The notes under the pieces are model-generated. The model was not told the DNA's origin. It was given only the letters and a program-made list of their open reading frames with translations, and did no database searches. A stretch of 64,000 nt of DNA from Aureibaculum luteum (GTDB lineage Bacteria; Bacteroidota; Bacteroidia; Flavobacteriales; Flavobacteriaceae): positions 1,010,639 to 1,074,638 of the forward strand of contig NZ_QRGD01000001.1 of the NCBI RefSeq assembly GCF_003449015.1. The letters are read 5' to 3'. Shown here piece by piece: positions 26,473-35,705 of this stretch. Each line of letters opens with the position of its first letter. Position 1 is the stretch's first letter. A program made the translations under genes and the position numbers.

Positions 26473-27396
26473 TTAAACGAACCTATTGTAATAAGTAATA
26501 AGGCTTTTATAATCACGACCTATACTTTCAGCTTCACGATCAGTAATTTTACCATCCCTCTTACATTTTCTAACCTCTCCTAAATATTCTTCAATTTCTT
26601 CATAGAAATTTTTATAATTACTGGTTTTACTATGCTCTTCTAATAATTCAGGTGTTAAATCTTTATGCTTAGTATAATTCGCTTCTAATTCGTCATATTT
26701 AGCGTTTAAAGCATCAACATCAATTTCTTCAGCGTAAACTATATCAACTATTTCTTCAGCAATACCTATATCTGTTTTTGAAGCAATAATACTTTCTTTT
26801 AATGGATGGTCTTTTAATAGTTCAATTTCTGCTTGATTAGAAATTGGTCTTAAGATTTTATAGGCTTCTGTACGTTTATTATAAAAAGCTTCAATATTAG
26901 TCTTAATAAGATCTACGTATTCTTTTCCTTTAGCCCAATCATCATCTTTAAAATCTTCGTTACTATAATAGTCCTTAAACTTTTTATAAGCTTCATGTGT
27001 GTTTTCAAATGCCTCTGCTGTAGCTTTTACACTATTTGTCAATTCTTCTTTAACTTCAGAAGGTAGGTTGTTACCAGGCTTTAATAAAAAAATACCGTCT
27101 CTTTCTCTATTAATATCAGGAACCGAACCAATAAAAGCATGAGCTAAAAATAATGTTGGCTTTTTCTTTTGAGTTACCATGTTACTCATTTTTTCATAAT
27201 CATCACCCGCTTTAGTAATTTTGTCACCAGCATCATTCATATAGTCTACCATCGCATTATTATAAGCAATAACACTATTGGCACCACCAGACCCCATATC
27301 ACTTACGGCATCTAATGCACTACTGGCTTTATCTCCTAATTTTCCACAACTTACTACTATTAGTGCTGCTAATACAAATACAATTTTGAATTTCAT
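26473..27396 (-). CDS. DUF3829-like (YiiG-type) lipoprotein
   Basis: This 307-residue lipoprotein has the lipobox ALIVVSC (Cys17). The rest is helical and charged with no membrane segment. The pattern of an N-terminal NSVIAYNNAMVDYMNDA helix and a long helical bundle suits the DUF3829 family (E. coli YiiG), of unknown function. It is monocistronic: a -7 box lies at 27462-27469 and a strong terminator at 26419-26450. Confidence 0.6.
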   Translation of the reverse strand: MKFKIVFVLAALIVVSCGKLGDKASSALDAVSDMGSGGANSVIAYNNAMVDYMNDAGDKITKAGDDYEKMSNMVTQKKKPTLFLAHAFIGSVPDINRERDGIFLLKPGNNLPSEVKEELTNSVKATAEAFENTHEAYKKFKDYYSNEDFKDDDWAKGKEYVDLIKTNIEAFYNKRTEAYKILRPISNQAEIELLKDHPLKESIIASKTDIGIAEEIVDIVYAEEIDVDALNAKYDELEANYTKHKDLTPELLEEHSKTSNYKNFYEEIEEYLGEVRKCKRDGKITDREAESIGRDYKSLITYYNRFV

Positions 27397-27461
27397 GAAT
27401 TACTGTTTTTAAAGATTAATTAATAATGTCCTATATATATTTTCTTAATAGACCATTTATG

Positions 27462-27469
27462 CAAAAATA
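27462..27469 (-). promoter_or_regulatory. -7 element TATTTTTG (minus strand) of the DUF3829 gene
   Basis: This exact TAnnTTTG match predicts a transcript start near 27458 and a leader of about 62 bases. Confidence 0.55.
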
Positions 27470-27560
27470 TGTAAAAAATTAACGCATTTACTAAAGATAA
27501 ATTGTCTTTTTAGGAGAACTTATTAAAATTTCGTAACTTTTAAATCTCTTATAATAGGAT

Positions 27561-30302
27561 ATGAGTAGATTTTCGCTAACACTTGCTCTTTATTTATTTA
27601 CCTATACTTGTGTCTTTTCCCAAGAAACAGGCTCAGTAAAAGGGGTATTAATAAACTATGAAAATCAAAATCCTATTGAAAACGTTTCAGTCACCATTAA
27701 AGGAATAAAAATCTCTAATGTTTCTGATCTAAATGGAAAATTTATACTACCAAACATACCTGTTGGAGATTATCTTATTGAGATAGTTAGTGAGCATTAT
27801 GAAAACCAAAACTACCCTATTACCATTACTAAGGGTGAAATACTTGATTTAAGTGTAATTTATTTATATCCAACAGATTTTATTTTTGACAATTCTGATC
27901 AAATCTTTTGGAATGATGATAACCACTATGAAAATAACCTAACCTATTATTCAAACTCAAAAGATGTTTTTCTAAAACGGGTTGGTTTCGATTTTAGTCC
28001 TACATTTTTCAACTTTCGCGGATATAACGCCAGTCAATCTATAATAATATTAAATGGTGTAGATATAACCAACTTATACAATAATAGGCCACTATGGAAT
28101 ACTTTTAGTGGTTTAAATGATATTTCAAGAAATAGAGCATCCATTTTAGGCCTCTCTTATTCCAAACAAAATTTTGGCGGAATTTCTGGCGTAACATCAA
28201 TTGATACAGATGCATCTAAAATGCGACCAGGGCTTCGTATTTCGAGTTCATTTTCAAATAAAAATTACGTTGGCAGTACCATGGCAACCTATAATTCTGG
28301 GGTGCAAAAAAATGGATTAGCATATAGTCTTTCTGCATCAAGAAGATGGGGAAACGAAGGGTATATTAATGCCACTTTATATGATGCTTTTAGTCTTTTT
28401 GGCACAGTATCATATAATATAAATGAAGCACACAGTATAAGTGCTACTGCGATCTATGCTCCTAGTAGAAAAGGACAAACCACAGCTATTACCCAACGTA
28501 CTTTTAATGAATTTGGTAATAGTTATAATCCTTATTGGGGATGGCAGGAAGGAGAAAAACGAAATTCAAGTATTTCAAAATTTGATGCACCCCTCTTTAT
28601 ACTTGGTTATCGTTTTAAAAATGATAATTGGGCATTTTCTACTACGCTCTCTTATCAATCAATAGACCAAAAAAATAGCCGATTAGATTATACAGATGCC
28701 CCAAATCCCTATCCCAATTATTGGAAATATTTACCTGAAATTAAAGACAATCCACAAATTGATTGGTTAAACCTATATGAAACCAATTTAAACATAACCA
28801 ATATTTCAGACGGTGGTTCTGCCCGATATTTAATCTATGATAACATAAAAAAGGATAATGTTTTTAGTGTAAACTCAAGATTAAATAAGAAATTAAATGA
28901 CCATCTAAATTTGGATATCGGACTCTCATTTAAAAATAGTAATTCAACTAATTATGCCTCTCCAAAAGATTTATTAGGTGCTCAATTTTATGTTGATGCA
29001 AATCCGTTTACAATTGTTAATGGTAATTCTTCAAAAAATGACCTTTTAGGCAAAGAAAACAAAGGTTTAAATGAGAAAATTAAGTACGATTTTTATTTAC
29101 GAGCATCTCAAGCTGCTGCATTTACCCAATTACAATATAAAACTGAGCATACTGAATTTTTTATAGCCGCCAACTATACTAGAAAAGATTTTCAACGTGA
29201 AGGTAAATTTTTAAACCAGGCTTACGAAGATAATTCTTTAGGCAAAAGTGAAAAATTAAACTTTGATGATTATGCTTTCAAAGCTGGGATTACATATCAA
29301 TTTACTCCAAATCATTATTTTCAACTTAATACCGCTTATGTAACTAAAGCACCTACAATTCAAAATGCATTTATAAATAGTAGAGAAAATAACGCCATTG
29401 TGCCTAATCTAATTTCAGAGAAAATTACATCAGCAGATGCGTCTTATCTCATCAATACTCCAAAATTACAATCTCGATTAACTGGCTATTTTACTGATTT
29501 TAAAGATGGGATTACAGTCAACTCTTTTTTTGCTGAAATAGGAACAGGAGCCGATTTTTTTCAAGAGGTAATTACAGGTATTGACAAACGACATTTGGGT
29601 TTAGAATTAGGATTAGAGTATCAAATCAACTCTAATTTTAGTAGTTCTTTGGTGGCAGCATTAGGTCAACATACCTATACAAATAATGCTAATGTAGCCG
29701 TAAACTATGATACCGCCGGACTCAGCGAAGATATTATTAACAATACGAGTTTTATAGATCTAGGAGAAACCTATCTAAAAAATTACAAAGTAGCTAATGG
29801 TCCACAACAAGCCTTTTCTGTAGGTTTATTTTATAAAAATTCTAAAAATTGGTGGCTCAATGGGTCAGCAAATTATTTTTCGAATGGATATTTAGATATT
29901 TCAGCAATAACAAGAACGGATGCCTTTTTTAATAACCCTAATGACTACGGTCAGCCTTATCAGAATATTGATTTTGATTTAGCAAGAACGTTATTACAAC
30001 AAAAAAAATTTAGTAGTTATTCAATTATCAATCTGTCTGGTGGAAAATTATGGCAATACAAAAATATCAATCTAAAACTGGTAGCTAGCATTCACAATTT
30101 ATTTGACGTAAACTATATTTCTGGAGGCTATGAACAATCACGAACCGCAAATTATGCTTCTTTGGTAGCAGATACAGCTAATGGTTCAGCCCAACGTAAT
30201 TTCGGACCAAAATACTGGTATGGTTTCGGACGCACCTATTTTATAAACTTGGCCATCAGCTTTAAAAAAACGAAAAATGAACATTTTCTAAAAAAAGATT
30301 AA
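27561..30302 (+). CDS. TonB-dependent outer-membrane receptor with carboxypeptidase-like N-domain
   Basis: This 913-residue protein has a signal peptide (about 1-20), a CarboxypepD_reg-type beta-sandwich (about 24-105: GSVKGVLINYENQNPIENVS and SDLNGKFILPNIPVGDY), a plug domain (about 115-225: FNFRGYNASQSIIILNGVDI) and a large beta barrel. The last barrel strand is WYGFGRTYFINLAISF, after which an extra tail of about a dozen mostly charged residues (KKTKNEHFLKKD) follows. It imports a substrate across the outer membrane using TonB. The next gene encodes a surface lipoprotein only 26 bases downstream, so the pair probably works like a SusC/SusD-type or nutrient-binding couple, but the substrate is unknown. 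Confidence 0.9.
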   Translation: MSRFSLTLALYLFTYTCVFSQETGSVKGVLINYENQNPIENVSVTIKGIKISNVSDLNGKFILPNIPVGDYLIEIVSEHYENQNYPITITKGEILDLSVIYLYPTDFIFDNSDQIFWNDDNHYENNLTYYSNSKDVFLKRVGFDFSPTFFNFRGYNASQSIIILNGVDITNLYNNRPLWNTFSGLNDISRNRASILGLSYSKQNFGGISGVTSIDTDASKMRPGLRISSSFSNKNYVGSTMATYNSGVQKNGLAYSLSASRRWGNEGYINATLYDAFSLFGTVSYNINEAHSISATAIYAPSRKGQTTAITQRTFNEFGNSYNPYWGWQEGEKRNSSISKFDAPLFILGYRFKNDNWAFSTTLSYQSIDQKNSRLDYTDAPNPYPNYWKYLPEIKDNPQIDWLNLYETNLNITNISDGGSARYLIYDNIKKDNVFSVNSRLNKKLNDHLNLDIGLSFKNSNSTNYASPKDLLGAQFYVDANPFTIVNGNSSKNDLLGKENKGLNEKIKYDFYLRASQAAAFTQLQYKTEHTEFFIAANYTRKDFQREGKFLNQAYEDNSLGKSEKLNFDDYAFKAGITYQFTPNHYFQLNTAYVTKAPTIQNAFINSRENNAIVPNLISEKITSADASYLINTPKLQSRLTGYFTDFKDGITVNSFFAEIGTGADFFQEVITGIDKRHLGLELGLEYQINSNFSSSLVAALGQHTYTNNANVAVNYDTAGLSEDIINNTSFIDLGETYLKNYKVANGPQQAFSVGLFYKNSKNWWLNGSANYFSNGYLDISAITRTDAFFNNPNDYGQPYQNIDFDLARTLLQQKKFSSYSIINLSGGKLWQYKNINLKLVASIHNLFDVNYISGGYEQSRTANYASLVADTANGSAQRNFGPKYWYGFGRTYFINLAISFKKTKNEHFLKKD

Positions 30303-30328
30303 TAACACTGTAGTTAAAACTTTTAAAA

Positions 30329-32335
30329 ATGAAGACAATCTATAAATCTGTATTCTTTATCTTCCTTGCCCTAGTTTCATGTGTACAAGATGATGATTAT
30401 AATATTCCAACTATTAATGATTGTGATGAATCTGATTTAACTCCAACAAAAACAATTGAAGAAATATATAATTTAACAACAAGTATTACCTCACAATATA
30501 CAGATGCTGATGTTATTGAAGCTTATATAACTTCTAACGACCAATCAGGTAATTTTTATAATGAATTACACTTTCAAACACTAGATGGAAGTCGTGGATT
30601 CAGTATTCCTGTTGATGTAGTCGATTTGTACACCATTTTTAATCCCGGCAGAAAAGTTTCCATAAACCTTAAAAACACCTATACACAATTAAATTTTGAG
30701 AGCTTAGAAATTGGTAATTTATATGTTGATGAACGCACCAAAGAAGAATCTATCGGTAAAATTACGGCTGCAAACTTTCAAAATTTATTGATAAAAACTT
30801 GTGATATAATTGATGAAGAACAACTCGTTAATAAAATAACACTTAGTGAAATTACGGATGCCCATCTAAATACGTTAATAGAGCTGAAGGATGTTCAATT
30901 TGAAGACGCAGCCCTTGGTAAAACTTTATATGATATAAATACTGATGTTGGTGGTGGCACCAATTATATAATCGAAGACATTTCAAATTCGTCAATTTCA
31001 TTTAGAACAAGTGCCTTTGCAAATTTTGGATCAACGCAAGTTCCAAACGGTAATGGATCTATAAGAGGTGTTTTAACTAAGTTTAGTAATACCTATCAAA
31101 TCTTGATAAGAGATATTGACGATGTGCAACTTAATAATGAAAGAAAACGCATAGGTTTTGCTGAAAGTATTGGTGGAATTAAAACAAATATAATTGATGT
31201 TCGAGATTTATTCACAGGTACCGATTCTAAAATTACCGATGACATTTATATTGAAGGTATAATTACCATGTCTGGAATTGATGAAAATAATATGTCAGAT
31301 CGCAATGCTTTTATTCAAGATGAGTCTGGAGCCATTGCGTTACGAATGTCATCAGCAAGCTCATTACGCAGTGGTTATCAGGTCAAAATTAACTTAAAAG
31401 ATGCTGTTCTTGGCAGTTTAAGAGGATTGTTACAAGCGAATACTGTTCAATATAAACAGGTTTTATTTGTTGCTGATAATGTAGCTCTACCAGATCCAAA
31501 TATCATTACAATAGAAGAGCTTAATACGGGGAATTACGAAGCTCAACTGGTGAGTCTTGATAATGTACAATTTGAAGAGGAAGAGGGAACGTATAAAGGT
31601 AGTATACCGTTAACCGATTGTAAAAAAACAGTAGATGTTTTAACCATTTCTACAGCGTCATTTGCCAATGAAGAATATCCAAATGGTAATGAAACAATTG
31701 TTGGAATAGCCTCAACATATACAGATCCTATACTATTGCTTAAAAATTTAGAGGGCACCGTAAATATGACGGGGTCTAGATGTGTACCTACAGGAGATAT
31801 CACCAATAAAGTTTTTATTTCAGAAATAGCAGATCCAGATAATAATGTGAATGCTCGTTTTATAGAAATTTATAATGCAGATTCCAAATCCATCGACCTA
31901 ACCGCATGGACGCTCAATAGATATACCAATGAAAGCAATACTGTTTCATCATCTATGGACCTTACTGGAATAACCCTTGAAGTAGGACAAGCCTTTGTAA
32001 TAGCAGTAAATGATGTTGAATTTGAAGCTGTTTATGGTTTTGCCCCAGATATGGATGGCATAAGCACTGGGCCAGCAGGTTCTAATGGAGATGACAACAT
32101 TACTCTTGTTGATCCTAACGGAACTATTATTGATATTTTTGGAAGAATAGGTGAAGATGGCTCGAGTACCAACCATGAATTTGAAGACGGTAGGGCATTT
32201 CGTAATGCTTCCATAACACAAGGAAATCCAGTATATACATTCAGCGAATGGCAACTATGGAATGATACGGGTGCAGAAGGCACAACTAAATCGCCACAAA
32301 ATGCACCAGGAGATTTTACCCCGGGTATTCGGTAA
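30329..32335 (+). CDS. DUF5689 and lamin-tail domain surface lipoprotein
   Basis: This 668-residue lipoprotein has the lipobox LALVSC followed by VQDDDY, which fits the acidic lipoprotein export signal that sends Bacteroidetes lipoproteins to the cell surface. Residues about 25-270 and 275-480 hold repeated DUF5689/OB-like units (ITAANFQNLLIKTC, IYIEGIITMSG). The C-terminal part (about 490-668) is a lamin-tail domain (KVFISEIADPDNNVNARFIE, LEVGQAFVIAVNDVEF) such as is often attached to secreted nucleases. It is almost certainly the partner of the TonB receptor just upstream. No catalytic nuclease motif is visible. Confidence 0.8.
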   Translation: MKTIYKSVFFIFLALVSCVQDDDYNIPTINDCDESDLTPTKTIEEIYNLTTSITSQYTDADVIEAYITSNDQSGNFYNELHFQTLDGSRGFSIPVDVVDLYTIFNPGRKVSINLKNTYTQLNFESLEIGNLYVDERTKEESIGKITAANFQNLLIKTCDIIDEEQLVNKITLSEITDAHLNTLIELKDVQFEDAALGKTLYDINTDVGGGTNYIIEDISNSSISFRTSAFANFGSTQVPNGNGSIRGVLTKFSNTYQILIRDIDDVQLNNERKRIGFAESIGGIKTNIIDVRDLFTGTDSKITDDIYIEGIITMSGIDENNMSDRNAFIQDESGAIALRMSSASSLRSGYQVKINLKDAVLGSLRGLLQANTVQYKQVLFVADNVALPDPNIITIEELNTGNYEAQLVSLDNVQFEEEEGTYKGSIPLTDCKKTVDVLTISTASFANEEYPNGNETIVGIASTYTDPILLLKNLEGTVNMTGSRCVPTGDITNKVFISEIADPDNNVNARFIEIYNADSKSIDLTAWTLNRYTNESNTVSSSMDLTGITLEVGQAFVIAVNDVEFEAVYGFAPDMDGISTGPAGSNGDDNITLVDPNGTIIDIFGRIGEDGSSTNHEFEDGRAFRNASITQGNPVYTFSEWQLWNDTGAEGTTKSPQNAPGDFTPGIR

Positions 32336-32464
32336 ATAATTTAAGTATGAACAGCCCTATTAAAGGTCTTAATCTTCTTATATAATGAACACAGACCGAA
32401 TAGAATTTCGAAGCTTCGGGACCAAAAAAATTAAAATAATGACTTTTATATGTTTTGTTAGGTA

Positions 32465-33112
32465 CTAATTTAATTCATAAATCCACCTTTTTTTTAAAGT
32501 TAAAGAATCAGAACCAATTACCTTTACTCTTCCTAATGAATGCTTTAAATCCCAAATATATGGTCCAGTACTCACTTTATACCTGTCAATAGCCTTGTTA
32601 TAAAATAAAGTATCAATACGGTTTAATTTTAGAAAGTTCGAAAAATCAGATGTAATAATAATTCTTACAGATTCAGAAGGCACAATTTCGTCGCAACCAT
32701 AAAAAGAGTCTTTTGTAATAATTCCACTACTGTCAACTTTTAAAAGATTGAAAACTTTTGGGACTATCCTTACAGAATCGCCATTTAAAACTCTAAGGCG
32801 AAATTCAACATTTTTTGCAGTATTCTCACCAATGTTTTTAATTTTAAACTGAGAAAAAATATTATCATAATTTTCTAATTTAGTAAGTCCTAACTCATGA
32901 ACTTGAATTTCAACTTTATCATAATATTTTAAAACCAATGGCATTGTGAATAATAATTGTACGAAACTTATTACCAATGCCAATATTGATAAAATTAGTG
33001 AAAAATTTGTTCTTTTACTCTTACTACTAATTCTCTGATCTTCGTTATTTACACTTTTTTGGTTTTTCTGAAATTTCTTTTTTTCTTTCTTTCGATTTTT
33101 CTTCTTGTTCAT
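32465..33112 (-). CDS. Single-pass membrane protein with very basic N-terminus
   Basis: This 215-residue protein starts with about 35 residues dominated by Lys and Arg (MNKKKNRKKEKKKFQKNQKS), then one membrane helix (about 38-62) and a beta-rich domain with a NIGENTAKNVEFRLRVLNGD stretch like an extracytoplasmic sandwich domain. By the positive-inside rule the basic tail should face the cytoplasm. I do not recognise a family. It is alone on its strand between two plus-strand genes. Confidence 0.6.
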   Translation of the reverse strand: MNKKKNRKKEKKKFQKNQKSVNNEDQRISSKSKRTNFSLILSILALVISFVQLLFTMPLVLKYYDKVEIQVHELGLTKLENYDNIFSQFKIKNIGENTAKNVEFRLRVLNGDSVRIVPKVFNLLKVDSSGIITKDSFYGCDEIVPSESVRIIITSDFSNFLKLNRIDTLFYNKAIDRYKVSTGPYIWDLKHSLGRVKVIGSDSLTLKKRWIYELN

Positions 33113-33265
33113 ATATAATTGAGCATAATATATGTATTAGTCCATTGTTATTATATCTGCAAGTTATTATTATTTTTAACAAATAGCGTAATAATTTATA
33201 CTAGATTTTAACATTTTCTTTTGGTGTAAAAATCATATTTTTACTCAAAACTTATACTTTACATT

Positions 33266-33754
33266 ATGCAGCAACCAAAAATTATAAACATACAAGACAG
33301 AAAGCTTATTGGTCTATCACTACAAACTTTCTTAGCAGAAAATAAAGCCTTTGAATTATGGAAAGCCTTTAAACCCCGTGTAAAAGAAATAAATAATAGA
33401 GTACATACAGGTTATTATTCAATACAGGTTTATAATGACGATTTTGATATACGGCAATTTACTCCCAATATCATTTTTGAAAAATGGGCCGCCACAGAGG
33501 TATCCGATTTTGATGATATCCCAGAAAGTTTAAAAGATTTTACCTTACCTGGAGGAGACTATGCTGTTTTTATTCATAAAGGTACACCCCAAGAATTCCC
33601 AAAAACAGCAGGTTATATTTATGGAGAATGGTTGCCAAATTCAAACTATGAATTGGATAACCGACCACACTTTGAATACATCCCCGAAAACAATAAACCC
33701 AATGACCCTAATGCCGAAGAAGAAGTTTGGATACCTATTAAATTGAAAGCCTAA
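33266..33754 (+). CDS. GyrI-like effector-binding domain protein
   Basis: This 162-residue cytoplasmic protein matches the GyrI-like/AraC effector-binding fold as a stand-alone domain. It has the pattern FIEKWAATEV-type strand (seen as IIFEKWAATEV), then LPGGDYAVFIHKG, GYIYGEWLPNSNYELDNRPH and a final strand IPIKL. Such domains bind small hydrophobic or cationic compounds; without an HTH it may be a binder or SOUL-like sensor. It precedes the peroxiredoxin gene by 90 bases, which contain a separate -7 box. Confidence 0.78.
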   Translation: MQQPKIINIQDRKLIGLSLQTFLAENKAFELWKAFKPRVKEINNRVHTGYYSIQVYNDDFDIRQFTPNIIFEKWAATEVSDFDDIPESLKDFTLPGGDYAVFIHKGTPQEFPKTAGYIYGEWLPNSNYELDNRPHFEYIPENNKPNDPNAEEEVWIPIKLKA

Positions 33755-33809
33755 AATTAATTTTAACAAATATTTAGCCTAAAAACCCTCGATTTTACCT
33801 TTAATCTAC

Positions 33810-33817
33810 TAAATTTG
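33810..33817 (+). promoter_or_regulatory. -7 element TAAATTTG of the peroxiredoxin gene
   Basis: This exact TAnnTTTG match predicts a transcript start near 33821 and a 24-base leader. Confidence 0.6.
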
Positions 33818-33844
33818 TAGGATACTAAAATAAAAACAAAAATT

Positions 33845-34483
33845 ATGGCAACTTTACGATTAGGAGATACTGCTCCAAATTTTACAGCTCAGAGCTCAAT
33901 AGGTGAATTGAATTTACACGAATATTTGGGAGATAGTTGGGGAATATTATTTTCTCACCCTGCAGATTTTACTCCAGTTTGTACTACAGAATTAGGTACC
34001 ACAGCTAAATACAAACCTGAATTTGACAAACGCAATGTAAAAATGATTGCATTGAGCGTAGACAGTGTTGAATCGCATAAAGAATGGATAAAAGACATTA
34101 ATGAAACACAGCAAACGGTAGTTAATTTTCCTATAATTGCAGATGAAGACAGAAATGTCTCTACTTTATATGACATGATTCACCCAAAGGCTGATAACAG
34201 CTTAACAGTACGTTCTGTGTTTATTATTGCACCCGATAAAACCATTAAATTGATTTTAACTTATCCTGCATCAACAGGTAGAAATTTTAAAGAATTATTG
34301 CGTGTAATTGATTCTTTACAACTTACAGCCTATCATAAAGTAGCCACTCCTGCAAACTGGGAACAAGGTGATGATGTAGTTGTAAGTCCGGCAATTGCAA
34401 CTGAAGATGCAAAAAAAATATTTACAAAAGGTGTTACCGAAATAAAACCGTATTTGAGAATGACACCTCAACCAAATTTATAA
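33845..34483 (+). CDS. 1-Cys peroxiredoxin (Prx6 class)
   Basis: This 212-residue thiol peroxidase reduces peroxides. The peroxidatic Cys46 lies in the universal motif HPADFTPVCTTE, and no second cysteine exists in the chain, so it needs an external thiol for recycling. The long C-terminal arm (TPANWEQGDDVVVSP) is typical of the Prx6 class. It has its own -7 promoter and a terminator directly after the stop. Confidence 0.93.
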   Translation: MATLRLGDTAPNFTAQSSIGELNLHEYLGDSWGILFSHPADFTPVCTTELGTTAKYKPEFDKRNVKMIALSVDSVESHKEWIKDINETQQTVVNFPIIADEDRNVSTLYDMIHPKADNSLTVRSVFIIAPDKTIKLILTYPASTGRNFKELLRVIDSLQLTAYHKVATPANWEQGDDVVVSPAIATEDAKKIFTKGVTEIKPYLRMTPQPNL

Positions 34484-34496
34484 GTAAAACTTTTTA

Positions 34497-34533
34497 CAAA
34501 AAAACCTCCTATAAACTAGGAGGTTTTTTTTTG
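34497..34533. terminator. Bidirectional terminator shared by peroxiredoxin and EEP genes
   Basis: The stem AAAACCTCCTA / TAGGAGGTTTT has a short loop and is followed by a T-run on the plus strand and, by symmetry, on the minus strand. It overlaps the last codons of the minus-strand EEP gene, whose stop TAG (34509-34511) lies inside the hairpin. Confidence 0.85.
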
Positions 34534-35471
34534 AAAGTAACAAAGACCGGAAAATGATCGCTATACCCTCCTTGAAACCAAGGACCAATATAGGTTCTAA
34601 AGGGTCTTCCTTTATGTTTCCCCTTCCATTCTTTTAAAAATTCTTCATCAAAAACATGAGCTTCTTTAAAAGTTAATTCAGAGGCATTCATTAAATTTTT
34701 ACTCAAAATTATTTGATCAAAAAGATGCCATTGCCTTCTATAGGTTAATGTGCCAAACCCCTTATCAAATATAGATTCGTAAGGATTGTAAAAATCTTCT
34801 GTTACTAAATGTTGTTTAATACTCGTATTTGTGGGGTCATCGTTAAAATCGCCCATAATAATAATATTTGGGTTTGGTGTTTCCACCTTAATTTTTTCAA
34901 TAGATTGGTGAATCAATTCTGCTGCTTTTATTCTTTTATATTGTGTATCTCCATCCTCTCTCCGAGAAGGCCAATGGTTTATAAAAAAGTAAATGAGTTT
35001 ACCTTCCAGTTTGCCCTTCACTAATAAAACGTCTCTGGTTTGGTCTAAAACACCGTCCAAATTATCAACCACAAGTGTAATTGGCTCAGCATGTATAAAA
35101 TCAAAAACATGAGGTCTGTATAAAAAAGCCACATCAACACCCCGCTCATCAGGCGAATTAAAATGTATTATTTCATATCCTTTATGTTGCAAGGCCTCAG
35201 TACCTAATAAATCTATAATTACCTGCTTATTTTCTACTTCTGCTATTCCAATAACAGCAGGTGAAAATCCCGTTTCTTTCTCTCCAATTTGGGCAATTAC
35301 CGTGCTTAATTGTTTTAATTTTCTGAGGTACCGTTTCTTATTCCATTTATTTCTACCTGTAGGTGTATAATCTCTATCCAATACGTTATCCGTATTCGAA
35401 ATATCAAATAAGTTTTCAAGATTGTAAAATGCAATAGAATATAAATTGTCCTTCTCTTTGTCTTCCGTCAA
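34509..35471 (-). CDS. Endonuclease/exonuclease/phosphatase family protein
   Basis: This 320-residue hydrolase has the EEP fold with its metal and catalytic motifs: YNLENLFD, GIAEVEN, FLYRPH, GDFNDDP and the final GGYSDHFPVFV. It lacks a signal peptide, so it is probably cytoplasmic, unlike many nucleases of this group. Substrate (DNA, phosphoinositide-like or other phosphodiester) cannot be told from sequence. Its final residues KKKPPSL are encoded within the terminator hairpin. Confidence 0.85.
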   Translation of the reverse strand: MTEDKEKDNLYSIAFYNLENLFDISNTDNVLDRDYTPTGRNKWNKKRYLRKLKQLSTVIAQIGEKETGFSPAVIGIAEVENKQVIIDLLGTEALQHKGYEIIHFNSPDERGVDVAFLYRPHVFDFIHAEPITLVVDNLDGVLDQTRDVLLVKGKLEGKLIYFFINHWPSRREDGDTQYKRIKAAELIHQSIEKIKVETPNPNIIIMGDFNDDPTNTSIKQHLVTEDFYNPYESIFDKGFGTLTYRRQWHLFDQIILSKNLMNASELTFKEAHVFDEEFLKEWKGKHKGRPFRTYIGPWFQGGYSDHFPVFVTFKKKPPSL

Positions 35472-35693
35472 AATGTAAAATTAGTATTCATCGAAAGTAC
35501 AAAAAATATTGAACTGGTTTTTACTTTTCACATTTAAGCGAGAATTATTGATTTTTTGCCCAATTGAAGGCTTTTTAAAGTTGCATAGCACAGCTATGAA
35601 AGGAAAAAAAGGAAAAAAATAGGTGAAAAAGAATAATTTTATAGCGAATGGAAAAAGATAAAACCAGTTCATCATTAAGTTCGGTATTCTTCA

Positions 35694-35701
35694 TACCTTT
35701 G
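35694..35701 (+). promoter_or_regulatory. -7 element TACCTTTG abutting the hflX start
   Basis: This exact TAnnTTTG match ends 4 bases before the ATG at 35706. Transcription would begin at or next to the start codon, implying a leaderless mRNA. Confidence 0.55.
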
Positions 35702-35705
35702 TAAC

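Noticed and set aside
32390-32440. Palindrome CGAAGCTTCG with flanking A-run as a terminator
   Set aside because: The stem is short without a loop and the following A-run would serve only a minus-strand transcript that does not exist here.
35481-35675. Minus-strand 64-codon hydrophobic frame upstream of hflX
   Set aside because: It lies in an intergenic A/T-rich stretch with runs of Phe and Lys typical of chance frames; no promoter or family resemblance.
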